Positions 1-5,870 of a stretch of 8,452 nt of DNA are shown here, in pieces (the stretch's first letter is position 1; the number at the start of each line of letters is the position of its first letter). The notes under the pieces were generated by a model. That model worked only from the letters and a program-made list of their open reading frames with translations, searched no databases and was not told where the DNA came from. The DNA lies in assembly GCA_046538945.1 (NCBI GenBank), contig JBKHHW010000134.1, positions 1 through 8,452 on the forward strand, given 5' to 3'. Position numbers and translations under genes: made by a program. This DNA comes from JAEZKC01 sp046538945 (lineage in GTDB: Bacteria > Fibrobacterota > Chitinivibrionia > Chitinivibrionales > Chitinispirillaceae).

Positions 1-1451
1 AAATTGCTTTTGAAACTTTCCAGAACCTTGAAGAGTATCTGACCGTACAGCCTGCTTGACAGTTTTTCAATTATGGACCGGAGGTCGTTTAGGAGCAAGG
101 GAGGGTTGTAGAGAAGAGAATCGCTTGATACTATACTGTCCCAATCAAGAGATGGCAGGGAGCCGTCACAGCGTCTGACTCCGGTTTCTAGCATCGGTTT
201 AAGGAAAAGATTCGCTATGATGCCGTACATGAATGTGGTTGGGTGCACGGCATCCAGACTAAACAGGCCGCCGCATTTGATTTTGCGCTCTTCAGGTGTG
301 GATGAGGCATCGAGCCTAATGTACCTTGTGTCCAGAGTCGGAGTACCGTCCTTAACCAGATAGGAGGTTTTGGGATTGCGTTCCAGAGCCTGGACAGCTT
401 CACGGGGCCATTTGAAGGGGGGCTTTCCCTGATGGCGCCTGAAGGAGACGGCGTTGAGCATTCCGCACAGGTCAATTACATGCCAGCCCTTGTCTGAAGC
501 GACTGTCTCTATGCTGTGATTATAGTAATCTACAAATTCATCGATAAGCACGATATCTTTTCGTTTAAGGCTGGGGTGAAACCAGGGTTTGAACGCGGTG
601 TCCCAGATCCACGGACGGGTGTAGAAGTCGTACCGTCCTCCCGAAAAGCTTTCCGGTGGAGTACCTCTGCTTATGGGGGGGGCGGTGACATAAGGGACAG
701 TGGTAATGAAGATGTTTTTAATGTCCAGGCCGCGAAGTCTGCCTGCCAGGAAATCAAGACATTGCCTGAAATGTGCGGGACGCCAGAGGTTGCATCTGCG
801 TTCGTGCGGATGTCTGTAAAGGTCGTCATCATCAGACAGTTTGATTGACAGCTCAATTATAGCCCCCAGGCAGTTGTTCGCTCCGAGGGAAATGATGAGG
901 TTCTCGATCCCTCCGTCTTCGGCCAGCTCTTTTACCCGGTCAAGTTGGGTGATTCCTTTTTTGATTGAAGCCAGAGTATGATTCGCGGCTCTGTACATAG
1001 GTTTTTCCGGCATTTGTCTGAAAAGGAGCCAGTGATCCCGGGGGGAAGCAGTTTCTTTTCTGCAGAGCAGGGAATCCAGACGGTAGCTTTCCTGTATGGT
1101 GTAGGAGAGAATTGCCAGATTGTGATGACAGCAGTCCTGGTCTAATAATCTGGATTCCCAGAATTTTTCCACTACATCCAGCTGGTTATTGGTTTCCATG
1201 ATCATTCTGGCGAAAGAGCCGATGGGAACACCGTTGGGGAATTTGAGGGAAAGCCTGTGCAGAAGGTCTTCTATGTTGAAGGGGAAACCGCCGGTTTTGC
1301 CTTCATCGTTGTCGAACTGAGGTTGGCTGAAGGTGTCGTGAGCGCCCAGAGCTCTGGCGATCATGGCTGGATAGGAACGTTCGGTTCGGTACACCGAACC
1401 GCTTGTAAATCCCTGTGTGAGTGAGTCGCCTATGGCTACCAGTTTATGCAT
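1..1451 (-). CDS. SGNH/GDSL-family hydrolase, partial (C-terminus beyond left edge)
   Basis: Open from its ATG at 1451 to the window edge: 483 complete codons with no stop. Signature blocks of the SGNH/GDSL esterase-lipase fold are visible. Block I, GDSLTQG, is at residues 8-14 (nucleophile Ser10), immediately after a short beta strand (KLVAIGDS). A GANN stretch at 190-193 lies where the family has its GxND block. D400-x-x-H403 in LFSLDAVHPT matches the C-terminal Asp/His pair. Such enzymes hydrolyse ester bonds in lipids, acylated sugars or similar substrates; the substrate here cannot be told. There is no signal peptide or membrane helix at the N-terminus, so a cytoplasmic location is inferred. 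The protein is long for the family (over 480 residues against roughly 200-350 for simple members), with large insertions between blocks I and III and before block V. The start overlaps the kinase gene by 16 bases and fits because GDSL must sit close to the N-terminus. A weak AGGA lies about 14 bases upstream. Confidence 0.85.
   Translation of the reverse strand, partial: MHKLVAIGDSLTQGFTSGSVYRTERSYPAMIARALGAHDTFSQPQFDNDEGKTGGFPFNIEDLLHRLSLKFPNGVPIGSFARMIMETNNQLDVVEKFWESRLLDQDCCHHNLAILSYTIQESYRLDSLLCRKETASPRDHWLLFRQMPEKPMYRAANHTLASIKKGITQLDRVKELAEDGGIENLIISLGANNCLGAIIELSIKLSDDDDLYRHPHERRCNLWRPAHFRQCLDFLAGRLRGLDIKNIFITTVPYVTAPPISRGTPPESFSGGRYDFYTRPWIWDTAFKPWFHPSLKRKDIVLIDEFVDYYNHSIETVASDKGWHVIDLCGMLNAVSFRRHQGKPPFKWPREAVQALERNPKTSYLVKDGTPTLDTRYIRLDASSTPEERKIKCGGLFSLDAVHPTTFMYGIIANLFLKPMLETGVRRCDGSLPSLDWDSIVSSDSLLYNPPLLLNDLRSIIEKLSSRLYGQILFKVLESFKSN
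1382..1401. repeat. Inverted repeat (9-base arms) inside the start of the hydrolase gene
   Basis: CGGTTCGGT (1382-1390) and ACCGAACCG (1393-1401) are exact reverse complements separated by only two bases (AC). The element covers codons of about residues 17-23 of the hydrolase, some 50 bases inside its reading frame. In RNA it could form a GC-rich hairpin; in DNA it could be a dimeric protein-binding site. A function is inference only. Arms this long with so small a gap are unlikely, though not impossible, by chance in a window of this size. Confidence 0.6.
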
Positions 1452-3907
1452 TGTTGGGTGCGGTCCTGGGTTGCAGTGGTTGATTTGGAGCGCAGATGCC
1501 GCGCGATTGCTTTTGAAAGAGTAGCGATCTCGTATGGTTTTTCCAGAACCTCGGATATGCCCACTTTTTTTGCAGCGTAGAGATCATGCTGTTCGCTGTA
1601 TCCTGTGACAATGATGCCTTTGAGCTCGGGATTTACCCGTCGCAGGTCTGCAAACAGTTCATGGCCGTTCTTTTTGGGCATGATCATGTCCAGAACCGCA
1701 AGATCGATTTCGGTGTGATGGGTTTCGAACCACTCGAGTGCTTCGGCGGCTGTGTTGAACGCCGTGACGGAGTAGCCCATATTGCAGAGAACTTCCTTTG
1801 TCACAGTCGACACGTCCTTGTCATCATCCACCAGAAGCAGGCTGCCGTTGCCGATTGTGATCTGGTCCATTTCTTCTGATTCGGTGTTGACGGTTTTCCG
1901 GTCGGGTTCAGGGAAGAAAAGGGTGAACGTGGTGCCTTCTCCTTTTTCGCTGGTCACTTCTATGCATCCGGAGTGGCTTTTTACACACCCGTAGACATTT
2001 GCCAGTCCCAGTCCGGTTCCTTTGCCTTTTTCCTTTGTGGTGAAGAAAGGTTCGAACAGGTGGTCCATGGTTTCGGCATCCATTCCCACCCCGGTGTCTT
2101 TTACGGAAACGAAAAAGTACTTGCCCGGTTCGGCGCTGAATTTTCTCAGGAAAATGTCTGTTCCAGTCAGTTCGCGTTGCCCGGCTGTGAAGAACAGGTC
2201 ACCGCCCTGGGGCATGGCGTCCTTTGCATTGAGTGCGAGATTGAGTACTGCATTCTGGATATGGTTGCTGTCGCCTATGATGATCCACGATTTTTCTATA
2301 TCGTTATGAATCGTGATATCCTTCTGGATGGAATGGGTTAGAATATCGGCGACTTCGGTGACGGTTGTCTTCAGGTCAACCGGTATGGAGGCGTGAGTAC
2401 CTTTGCAGGAGAAATTCAGCAGTTTTGAAGTGAGGTCTTTTGCCTTCTGCGCCGCATCCATCAGCTTCTCTGAATAGGAGACCAGAACCGGCTCCTGGGG
2501 AAAGCGGTTTTTTATGAGCTGGGGGTATCCGAAAAAGGGCGTCAGCATATTTCTGAGGTCATGAGATATCCCTCCTATCAGTCTTCCGAGGGCTTCCATT
2601 TTTCTGGCATGGAAGAGCTCTTCTTCAAGGCTGTTTTTCTGCTCCTGGAAAGCGAGAGCTTGTTTAAGGTTCTTGAGGGCTACCAGTTGTGCTCTTTCCC
2701 GGTCTACTTTGATGATTCTTATCCGGTCTGCCTGGGCAATGGAGAACAGCAGTACAGTGATGAGAAAAGTGATGTTGGGAATGAAATAGACAAACCTGGA
2801 GAAAGGAATGAGGTTGAATCCGTACATGAAATTATAGATGAGAAGACCGAAAATGGAAATTCCTACCGCTTCGATATAGTAAACAGCCGGCCTGTACTTC
2901 TGTTTCAGTGGAGCAATCGAAGCAAAAACCAGTAGCAGTGAGGGAATAATATTTGTCAGTACGAGGATTCTCTCCTTGATTCTGAAATCAAGAAAGGGGG
3001 AAATGACGCTCAGAAATATAACGGAAATACACATTCCGAGAATGATTTTGTCGACTTGGGGAACATATTTGCTGGTGGCCAGTATGTTTCGTGAAAAGAG
3101 AATCGCGAAAAGAGCGGAGGTGAAGTTGATCATATGAAAGTATTCGATGCCGTTTTTGGTGAATCCGGGGAAAAAGTCCTCGATCAGAAATCCGTACACG
3201 GCCGCCATCTGACCTACAGCGAAGGTAAGTACGAAAAGAACATAATAGAGATAGCTTCTGTCGTGCAGTTGAGGAAAGAGAAACAGGTGGTAAAGAGACA
3301 TGACCAGAAGGGCTCCGAAATAGAGACCCAGAAAAGTTCTCAACAGGGAATCGCTGCGGTGCATGGAATTGTAGGGCTTTATGTACATTGGAAGTATGAG
3401 CGGGGTGCTGCTTGAAGCTTTCAAAAAGAAGGTTTGAACCGAGTCCTTTTGGGGGCTTAGCAGAAATGATGGATTGAGGAACTGCAGGGCCCGGTTGGAG
3501 CCTTGATTGAGAAAACCCGAAGTGAAACGTTTGTAGCCCTGGGAATCGGGATGGAACAGCTCGATGGTATGAATGCTGGGGACTGCTATTTCCAGTACAT
3601 AGGGAGTATTGTTGTCGGAGTTGTTTAGGATGTCCATTTTGGCCCAGACAACAGATTTGGTGAAACCGAAAATGGGAGTTTTGAGTTTGGTGTGCTTGAA
3701 GACGGAATCTGGCAAATTTCTTACCTGATTCAGTGTCAGCAGGCCTGACGTGTCTTCGAAGAACCGGGTGTAGGGGCAGATTCCCAGTTCTTTTTTTACA
3801 GCCGACAGGTTAACGGGTTCAGCTCCGGAGATGCTGAACAGCAGGAAAAGGAAAAGGCAGCTGTAAGAAAAAAGGCCTTTAGTGATCTTTGGTGAAGGGA
3901 GATCCAT
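1436..3907 (-). CDS. 7TMR-DISM hybrid sensor histidine kinase with C-terminal receiver domain
   Basis: Membrane sensor kinase of 823 residues. An N-terminal hydrophobic signal (about 12-28) precedes an extracytoplasmic domain (about 30-180) resembling 7TMR-DISMED2, including the VVWAKMDILNNS strand and the EIAVPSIHTIELFHPDSQG stretch. Seven hydrophobic helices follow at about 191-211, 219-242, 254-276, 287-306, 313-334, 341-367 and 372-396, then a coiled linker (about 400-435). The HisKA H-box GGISHDLRNMLTPF has phosphoacceptor His449. The ATPase domain has an N-box NLALNAKDAM (556-565), G1 DTGVGMD (604-610), FEPFFTTK (618-625) and G2 GTGLGLANVYG (630-640). A receiver domain (about 688-805) has acidic D694/D695, phosphoacceptor D740, T768 and K790. 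All catalytic residues look intact. Ligands of such sensors are mostly unknown; carbohydrate-like ligands have been suggested for the family. There is no DNA-binding output domain, so phosphate probably passes on to another protein or acts as feedback. No good ribosome-binding site precedes the ATG, but the signal peptide requires this start. The 3' end overlaps the hydrolase gene. Confidence 0.93.
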   Translation of the reverse strand: MDLPSPKITKGLFSYSCLFLFLLFSISGAEPVNLSAVKKELGICPYTRFFEDTSGLLTLNQVRNLPDSVFKHTKLKTPIFGFTKSVVWAKMDILNNSDNNTPYVLEIAVPSIHTIELFHPDSQGYKRFTSGFLNQGSNRALQFLNPSFLLSPQKDSVQTFFLKASSSTPLILPMYIKPYNSMHRSDSLLRTFLGLYFGALLVMSLYHLFLFPQLHDRSYLYYVLFVLTFAVGQMAAVYGFLIEDFFPGFTKNGIEYFHMINFTSALFAILFSRNILATSKYVPQVDKIILGMCISVIFLSVISPFLDFRIKERILVLTNIIPSLLLVFASIAPLKQKYRPAVYYIEAVGISIFGLLIYNFMYGFNLIPFSRFVYFIPNITFLITVLLFSIAQADRIRIIKVDRERAQLVALKNLKQALAFQEQKNSLEEELFHARKMEALGRLIGGISHDLRNMLTPFFGYPQLIKNRFPQEPVLVSYSEKLMDAAQKAKDLTSKLLNFSCKGTHASIPVDLKTTVTEVADILTHSIQKDITIHNDIEKSWIIIGDSNHIQNAVLNLALNAKDAMPQGGDLFFTAGQRELTGTDIFLRKFSAEPGKYFFVSVKDTGVGMDAETMDHLFEPFFTTKEKGKGTGLGLANVYGCVKSHSGCIEVTSEKGEGTTFTLFFPEPDRKTVNTESEEMDQITIGNGSLLLVDDDKDVSTVTKEVLCNMGYSVTAFNTAAEALEWFETHHTEIDLAVLDMIMPKKNGHELFADLRRVNPELKGIIVTGYSEQHDLYAAKKVGISEVLEKPYEIATLSKAIARHLRSKSTTATQDRTQQCINW

Positions 3908-4021
3908 ACAGAGCCGTTGTGATTTCAGAGTGTGATGACTATTTAATAGTAATGAAAATAATCCAAACCCCTGTTCAACAAAACAAAAAAGTGCTTTGAT
4001 TCTTCTTTATCATCTGCAATA
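3908..4021 (-). other. AT-rich upstream region of the kinase gene
   Basis: A short gap between the beta-helix terminator and the kinase start. It is clearly richer in A and T than the flanking genes, with runs such as a six-base T tract on the minus strand. It must hold the kinase promoter if the upstream terminator works. I found TTGAAC (minus strand, near 3970) as a possible -35, but no well-spaced -10 hexamer, so no promoter is called. A small palindrome CTATTTAATAG occurs near 3940. Confidence 0.4.
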
Positions 4022-4059
4022 AAAAGAAAAAGCCCGGCTTGCAGTTTGCAAGCCGGGCT
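4022..4059 (-). terminator. Intrinsic terminator of the beta-helix gene
   Basis: AGCCCGGCTTGCA (4031-4043) and TGCAAGCCGGGCT (4047-4059) are perfectly complementary 13-base arms around a three-base loop. Read on the minus strand, the hairpin is followed at once by a T-rich tract (TTTTCTTTTT, 4030-4021). This is a textbook rho-independent terminator starting 28 bases after the stop codon of the beta-helix gene. The plus-strand side lacks a T tract, so it acts in one direction only. It separates the beta-helix gene from the kinase operon. Confidence 0.93.
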
Positions 4060-4086
4060 CTGTGCCCGCAGTGCTAATGGGCTGAA

Positions 4087-5358
4087 TTATCCCAGAATAC
4101 TGAATGTTCTGATGAACTTATCCCAGGGGGTTTTGACTTTTTCCAAACCTGTCTTCTCCTCCTCTTCTTCCTTCATCGGGTTGAGAATCGAGCTTCCGGC
4201 ATTCACTCCGGCGGGACTCTTCTGAATGGAGGGTGCCGGGGCTGCCGGGGCTGCCTCGGTCGGGACCACGGCTGTCGTTTCGTCTGCCTTCTCGCCTCTC
4301 ATAGGATGAGGGTAAGTGTAGGGAGTATAATCTGCTTTCGGGTTGAGGAAGTAGTCCCGGTTTTCCTTTATGTGTTCCCGGACTTTTCCTCTGTCACGCA
4401 TGAAGGGAGTCACCTCTTCTCCATTCTTCTGGTTGTCCCAGATGTGCAGGTCGTGGATCTGGTCGGGAGCGGGGTATCTCACATTGCTCTGGCGAAAAGA
4501 ACGGTAGTTTTCAAGTATCAGAGGATGAGTGAAGCTTCCGTTCATTTCGTTGTCAAAGATCACCCCGGTTCCGCCTCTTATGTACATCCCCATGTAGCTG
4601 TGGCCTGAGTTGACCTCGTTGCCGTAGATTTCATAAGAGCGGCTTCCCCGGCCGTGGTAGTAGTTACCATGGGCATCTATGGGGTTTGTGTTCTGGTCTC
4701 CATCGTTTATGGTATTGTACCGGAACACGTACTTGGAGCCTCTGTTTGAGGCGATAGAATGGGAATTACTGACAGTCTTGTGTGTGAACACATTGTCCTC
4801 TACATAGACCGCATCATCGGTTCCCAGCTGTAGGGGCTCGTTCCAGGACTTGTCGTTGTCGCCGTAGACCACGATGTCCGTGGGCCTGTTCTCCAGAAAC
4901 TCGTTGTTGTCGATGAGGCCTTTGGCACCACCGTAGGTCTGGACAGCCCTGGTTCCGAAATTCCTGAAGGTACTGTTGTCAATCCGGAAGTCGAGGTTGT
5001 CGGTGCGCATCTGCACGCCGCCGCCTCTTCTGTTACCGTCAAGAACAATGTTTGTCAGTCTGAAGAAGCCTTCTGAGACGACATTGAAGAACCAGTCGAG
5101 TGCGGAAGTCTTGTTTAGAACGGTCCCCTTGTCTCCGGAACCGGAAATGGTGATGTCCTTGTCAATGTTGATGCGCGGGCCCCTCCAGTTGAATTCTCCT
5201 TCAGGGATTACCACAGTGGCGTTTTCAGGTGCCTCGTTTATAGCTGCCTGAATGTCCTCTCTGCTACCGCTTTCAGCTTCTACCGTAACCGCGTGTGAAG
5301 TAGCCGTACCGAAAAGTATGCATGCAACAGTAACAGATGCCAGAAGGCGTGTCTTCAT
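4087..5358 (-). CDS. Secreted right-handed beta-helix repeat protein (pectate-lyase-like fold), function unknown
   Basis: A 423-residue exported protein. Residues 1-23 are a signal peptide (positive MKTR, hydrophobic LLASVTVACILFG, cleavage likely after SHA). Residues about 25-340 are rich in Asn, Asp and Gly, with recurring rungs such as FRIDNSTFRNF, GLIDNNEFLEN, VYVEDNVFTHK, YVFRYNTINDG, YEIYGNEVNSG and VIFDNEMNG. This is the pattern of a right-handed parallel beta-helix as in pectate lyases and other polysaccharide-active proteins. The first part (SREDIQAAINEAPENATVVIPEG) is the usual N-terminal cap strand of this class. A YTPYTYPHP motif (about 344-352) closes the helix. A Pro/Ala-rich linker (about 365-390), an acidic run (396-401) and a short tail with WDKFIRTFSILG follow. 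I cannot identify catalytic residues, so lyase activity is not claimed; it could be an enzyme, a binding or a surface protein. ATG 5358 was preferred over in-frame upstream ATGs (5394, 5430) because it starts the signal peptide and has AAAGGA six bases upstream. Confidence 0.87.
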   Translation of the reverse strand: MKTRLLASVTVACILFGTATSHAVTVEAESGSREDIQAAINEAPENATVVIPEGEFNWRGPRINIDKDITISGSGDKGTVLNKTSALDWFFNVVSEGFFRLTNIVLDGNRRGGGVQMRTDNLDFRIDNSTFRNFGTRAVQTYGGAKGLIDNNEFLENRPTDIVVYGDNDKSWNEPLQLGTDDAVYVEDNVFTHKTVSNSHSIASNRGSKYVFRYNTINDGDQNTNPIDAHGNYYHGRGSRSYEIYGNEVNSGHSYMGMYIRGGTGVIFDNEMNGSFTHPLILENYRSFRQSNVRYPAPDQIHDLHIWDNQKNGEEVTPFMRDRGKVREHIKENRDYFLNPKADYTPYTYPHPMRGEKADETTAVVPTEAAPAAPAPSIQKSPAGVNAGSSILNPMKEEEEEKTGLEKVKTPWDKFIRTFSILG

Positions 5359-5364
5359 TGCGAA

Positions 5365-5370
5365 TCCTTT
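5365..5370 (-). promoter_or_regulatory. Ribosome-binding site deciding the beta-helix start
   Basis: AAAGGA on the minus strand lies six bases before the ATG at 5358 and supports that start over the two upstream in-frame ATGs. A second, stronger-looking AAAGGAG (5416-5410) lies further upstream. It is about 15 bases from the ATG at 5394, too far for good use, and six bases before an in-frame CTG. The upstream site may be a remnant or serve a slightly longer form. Confidence 0.6.
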
Positions 5371-5431
5371 GCTTTTGGTGTAAAAACTACTCATGCGTTC
5401 CAGTATTAACTCCTTTGATAAATGAAACATA

Positions 5432-5454
5432 GTGAACGGATGTGTTCACGTGAA
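5432..5454. promoter_or_regulatory. Operator-like cluster of GTGAA half-sites upstream of the beta-helix gene
   Basis: GTGAAC (5432-5437) and GTTCAC (5444-5449) form an inverted repeat with a six-base gap. The second arm overlaps a perfect ten-base palindrome TTCACGTGAA (5445-5454). Three GTGAA half-sites in alternating orientation thus lie 75-95 bases upstream of the beta-helix start codon, where a dimeric regulator could control transcription. No regulator gene in the window matches it directly, and binding is inference. Confidence 0.4.
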
Positions 5455-5658
5455 AATATGGAGAAGTTCGTTTTCCGTTTCCGATTATTGAAATTACCTC
5501 GAAAAATACGTGAGCTGATGCAATCGGAAAACTGACTACGCCGGTGCACGGAACTTATTTGCGCCGATGAGGAAAGATCGGAGAGTAACGTGATCGATCG
5601 CGCGGAGACGCAGATTGGGCAGAAATGAAGCAGGGTAATCACCCTCCGGTTCGGAGTA

Positions 5659-5774
5659 CCCTTCGACTCCGCGGACTACGCTCAGGGTGAGCGGAACGCT
5701 GAACGTACTGGAAAGCCCACCCTTCGACTCAAAGATTCGCTCAGGACATGCTTCGACTCCCGCTAAGCAGGACG
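5659..5774. repeat. Three degenerate copies of a CTTCGACTC...CGCTCAGG intergenic element
   Basis: Copies begin at 5659 (CCCTTCGACTCC ... CGCTCAGGGTGAGC to 5692), 5720 (CCCTTCGACTC ... CGCTCAGGACATG to 5750) and 5751 (CTTCGACTCCCGCTAAGCAGG to about 5771). Each pairs a CTTCGACTC head with a CGCT(C/A)AGCAGG- or CGCTCAGG-like tail; the first can fold weakly through ACCCT/AGGGT. From memory, sequences of the CCCTTCGACTCCGCTCAGGG type are scattered between genes in many bacterial genomes and behave like REP-type or other non-coding dispersed repeats. No coding capacity is evident. Confidence 0.65.
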
Positions 5775-5780
5775 GGCTTT
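5712..5780. repeat. Inverted arms AAAGCCC / GGGCTTT enclosing two of the CTTCGACTC copies
   Basis: AAAGCCC (5712-5718) and GGGCTTT (5774-5780) are exact reverse complements 55 bases apart. They enclose the second and third copies of the CTTCGACTC element. They may mark the ends of a small composite repeat or palindromic element; a chance pairing is also possible because the arms are only seven bases. Confidence 0.4.
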
Positions 5781-5781
5781 G

Positions 5782-5810
5782 GGTAAACGGTAAAACGGTA
5801 AACGGTAAAC
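5782..5810. repeat. Tandem repeat of GGTAAAC, four units
   Basis: Four consecutive units: GGTAAAC, GGTAAAAC (one extra A), GGTAAAC, GGTAAAC, followed by GCC. It lies 60-90 bases upstream of the TolC start codon, directly after the AAAGCCC/GGGCTTT element. Short repeats of this sort can gain or lose units by slippage. Since seven is not a multiple of a helix turn, changes would alter promoter geometry if the promoter spans the array. Confidence 0.85.
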
Positions 5811-5870
5811 GCCAATGGCATACCCGTTGCTCATCCTTAAAGACACACTTCAAAACCGCGGATATCGGAA

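Larger units (their letters stand above)
5359..5870. other. Divergent intergenic region without a recognisable gene
   Basis: A 512-base gap between the minus-strand beta-helix gene and the plus-strand TolC gene. It should contain promoters for both directions, but I find no hexamer pair good enough to call. Content from left to right: ribosome-binding sites of the beta-helix gene; an operator-like cluster (5432-5454); about 180 bases with only small inverted repeats (CCGAT/ATCGG around 5563-5580, AGGGT/ACCCT at 5632-5645); repeat elements (5659-5780); a heptamer tandem repeat (5782-5810); and about 60 bases before the TolC start. Short open frames on both strands here cross the repeats, lack good start signals and resemble no family, so they are not called genes. 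Confidence 0.6.

Noticed and set aside
1586..3415. Several plus-strand open frames of 70-124 codons opposite the kinase gene
   Set aside because: They are antisense to a clearly conserved kinase, have no family resemblance and no ribosome-binding sites of note; they are shadows of its codon pattern.
3938..3950. Palindrome CTATTTAATAG upstream of the kinase
   Set aside because: Arms of five bases in an AT-rich stretch are expected by chance.
3908..4010. Sigma-70-type promoter for the kinase (TTGAAC near 3970 with AT-rich stretches downstream)
   Set aside because: No -10 hexamer lies at a suitable distance; the AT-richness alone is not enough.
4087..5358. Naming the beta-helix protein a pectate lyase
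   Set aside because: Only the fold is supported by the rung pattern; I cannot locate a convincing lyase active site.
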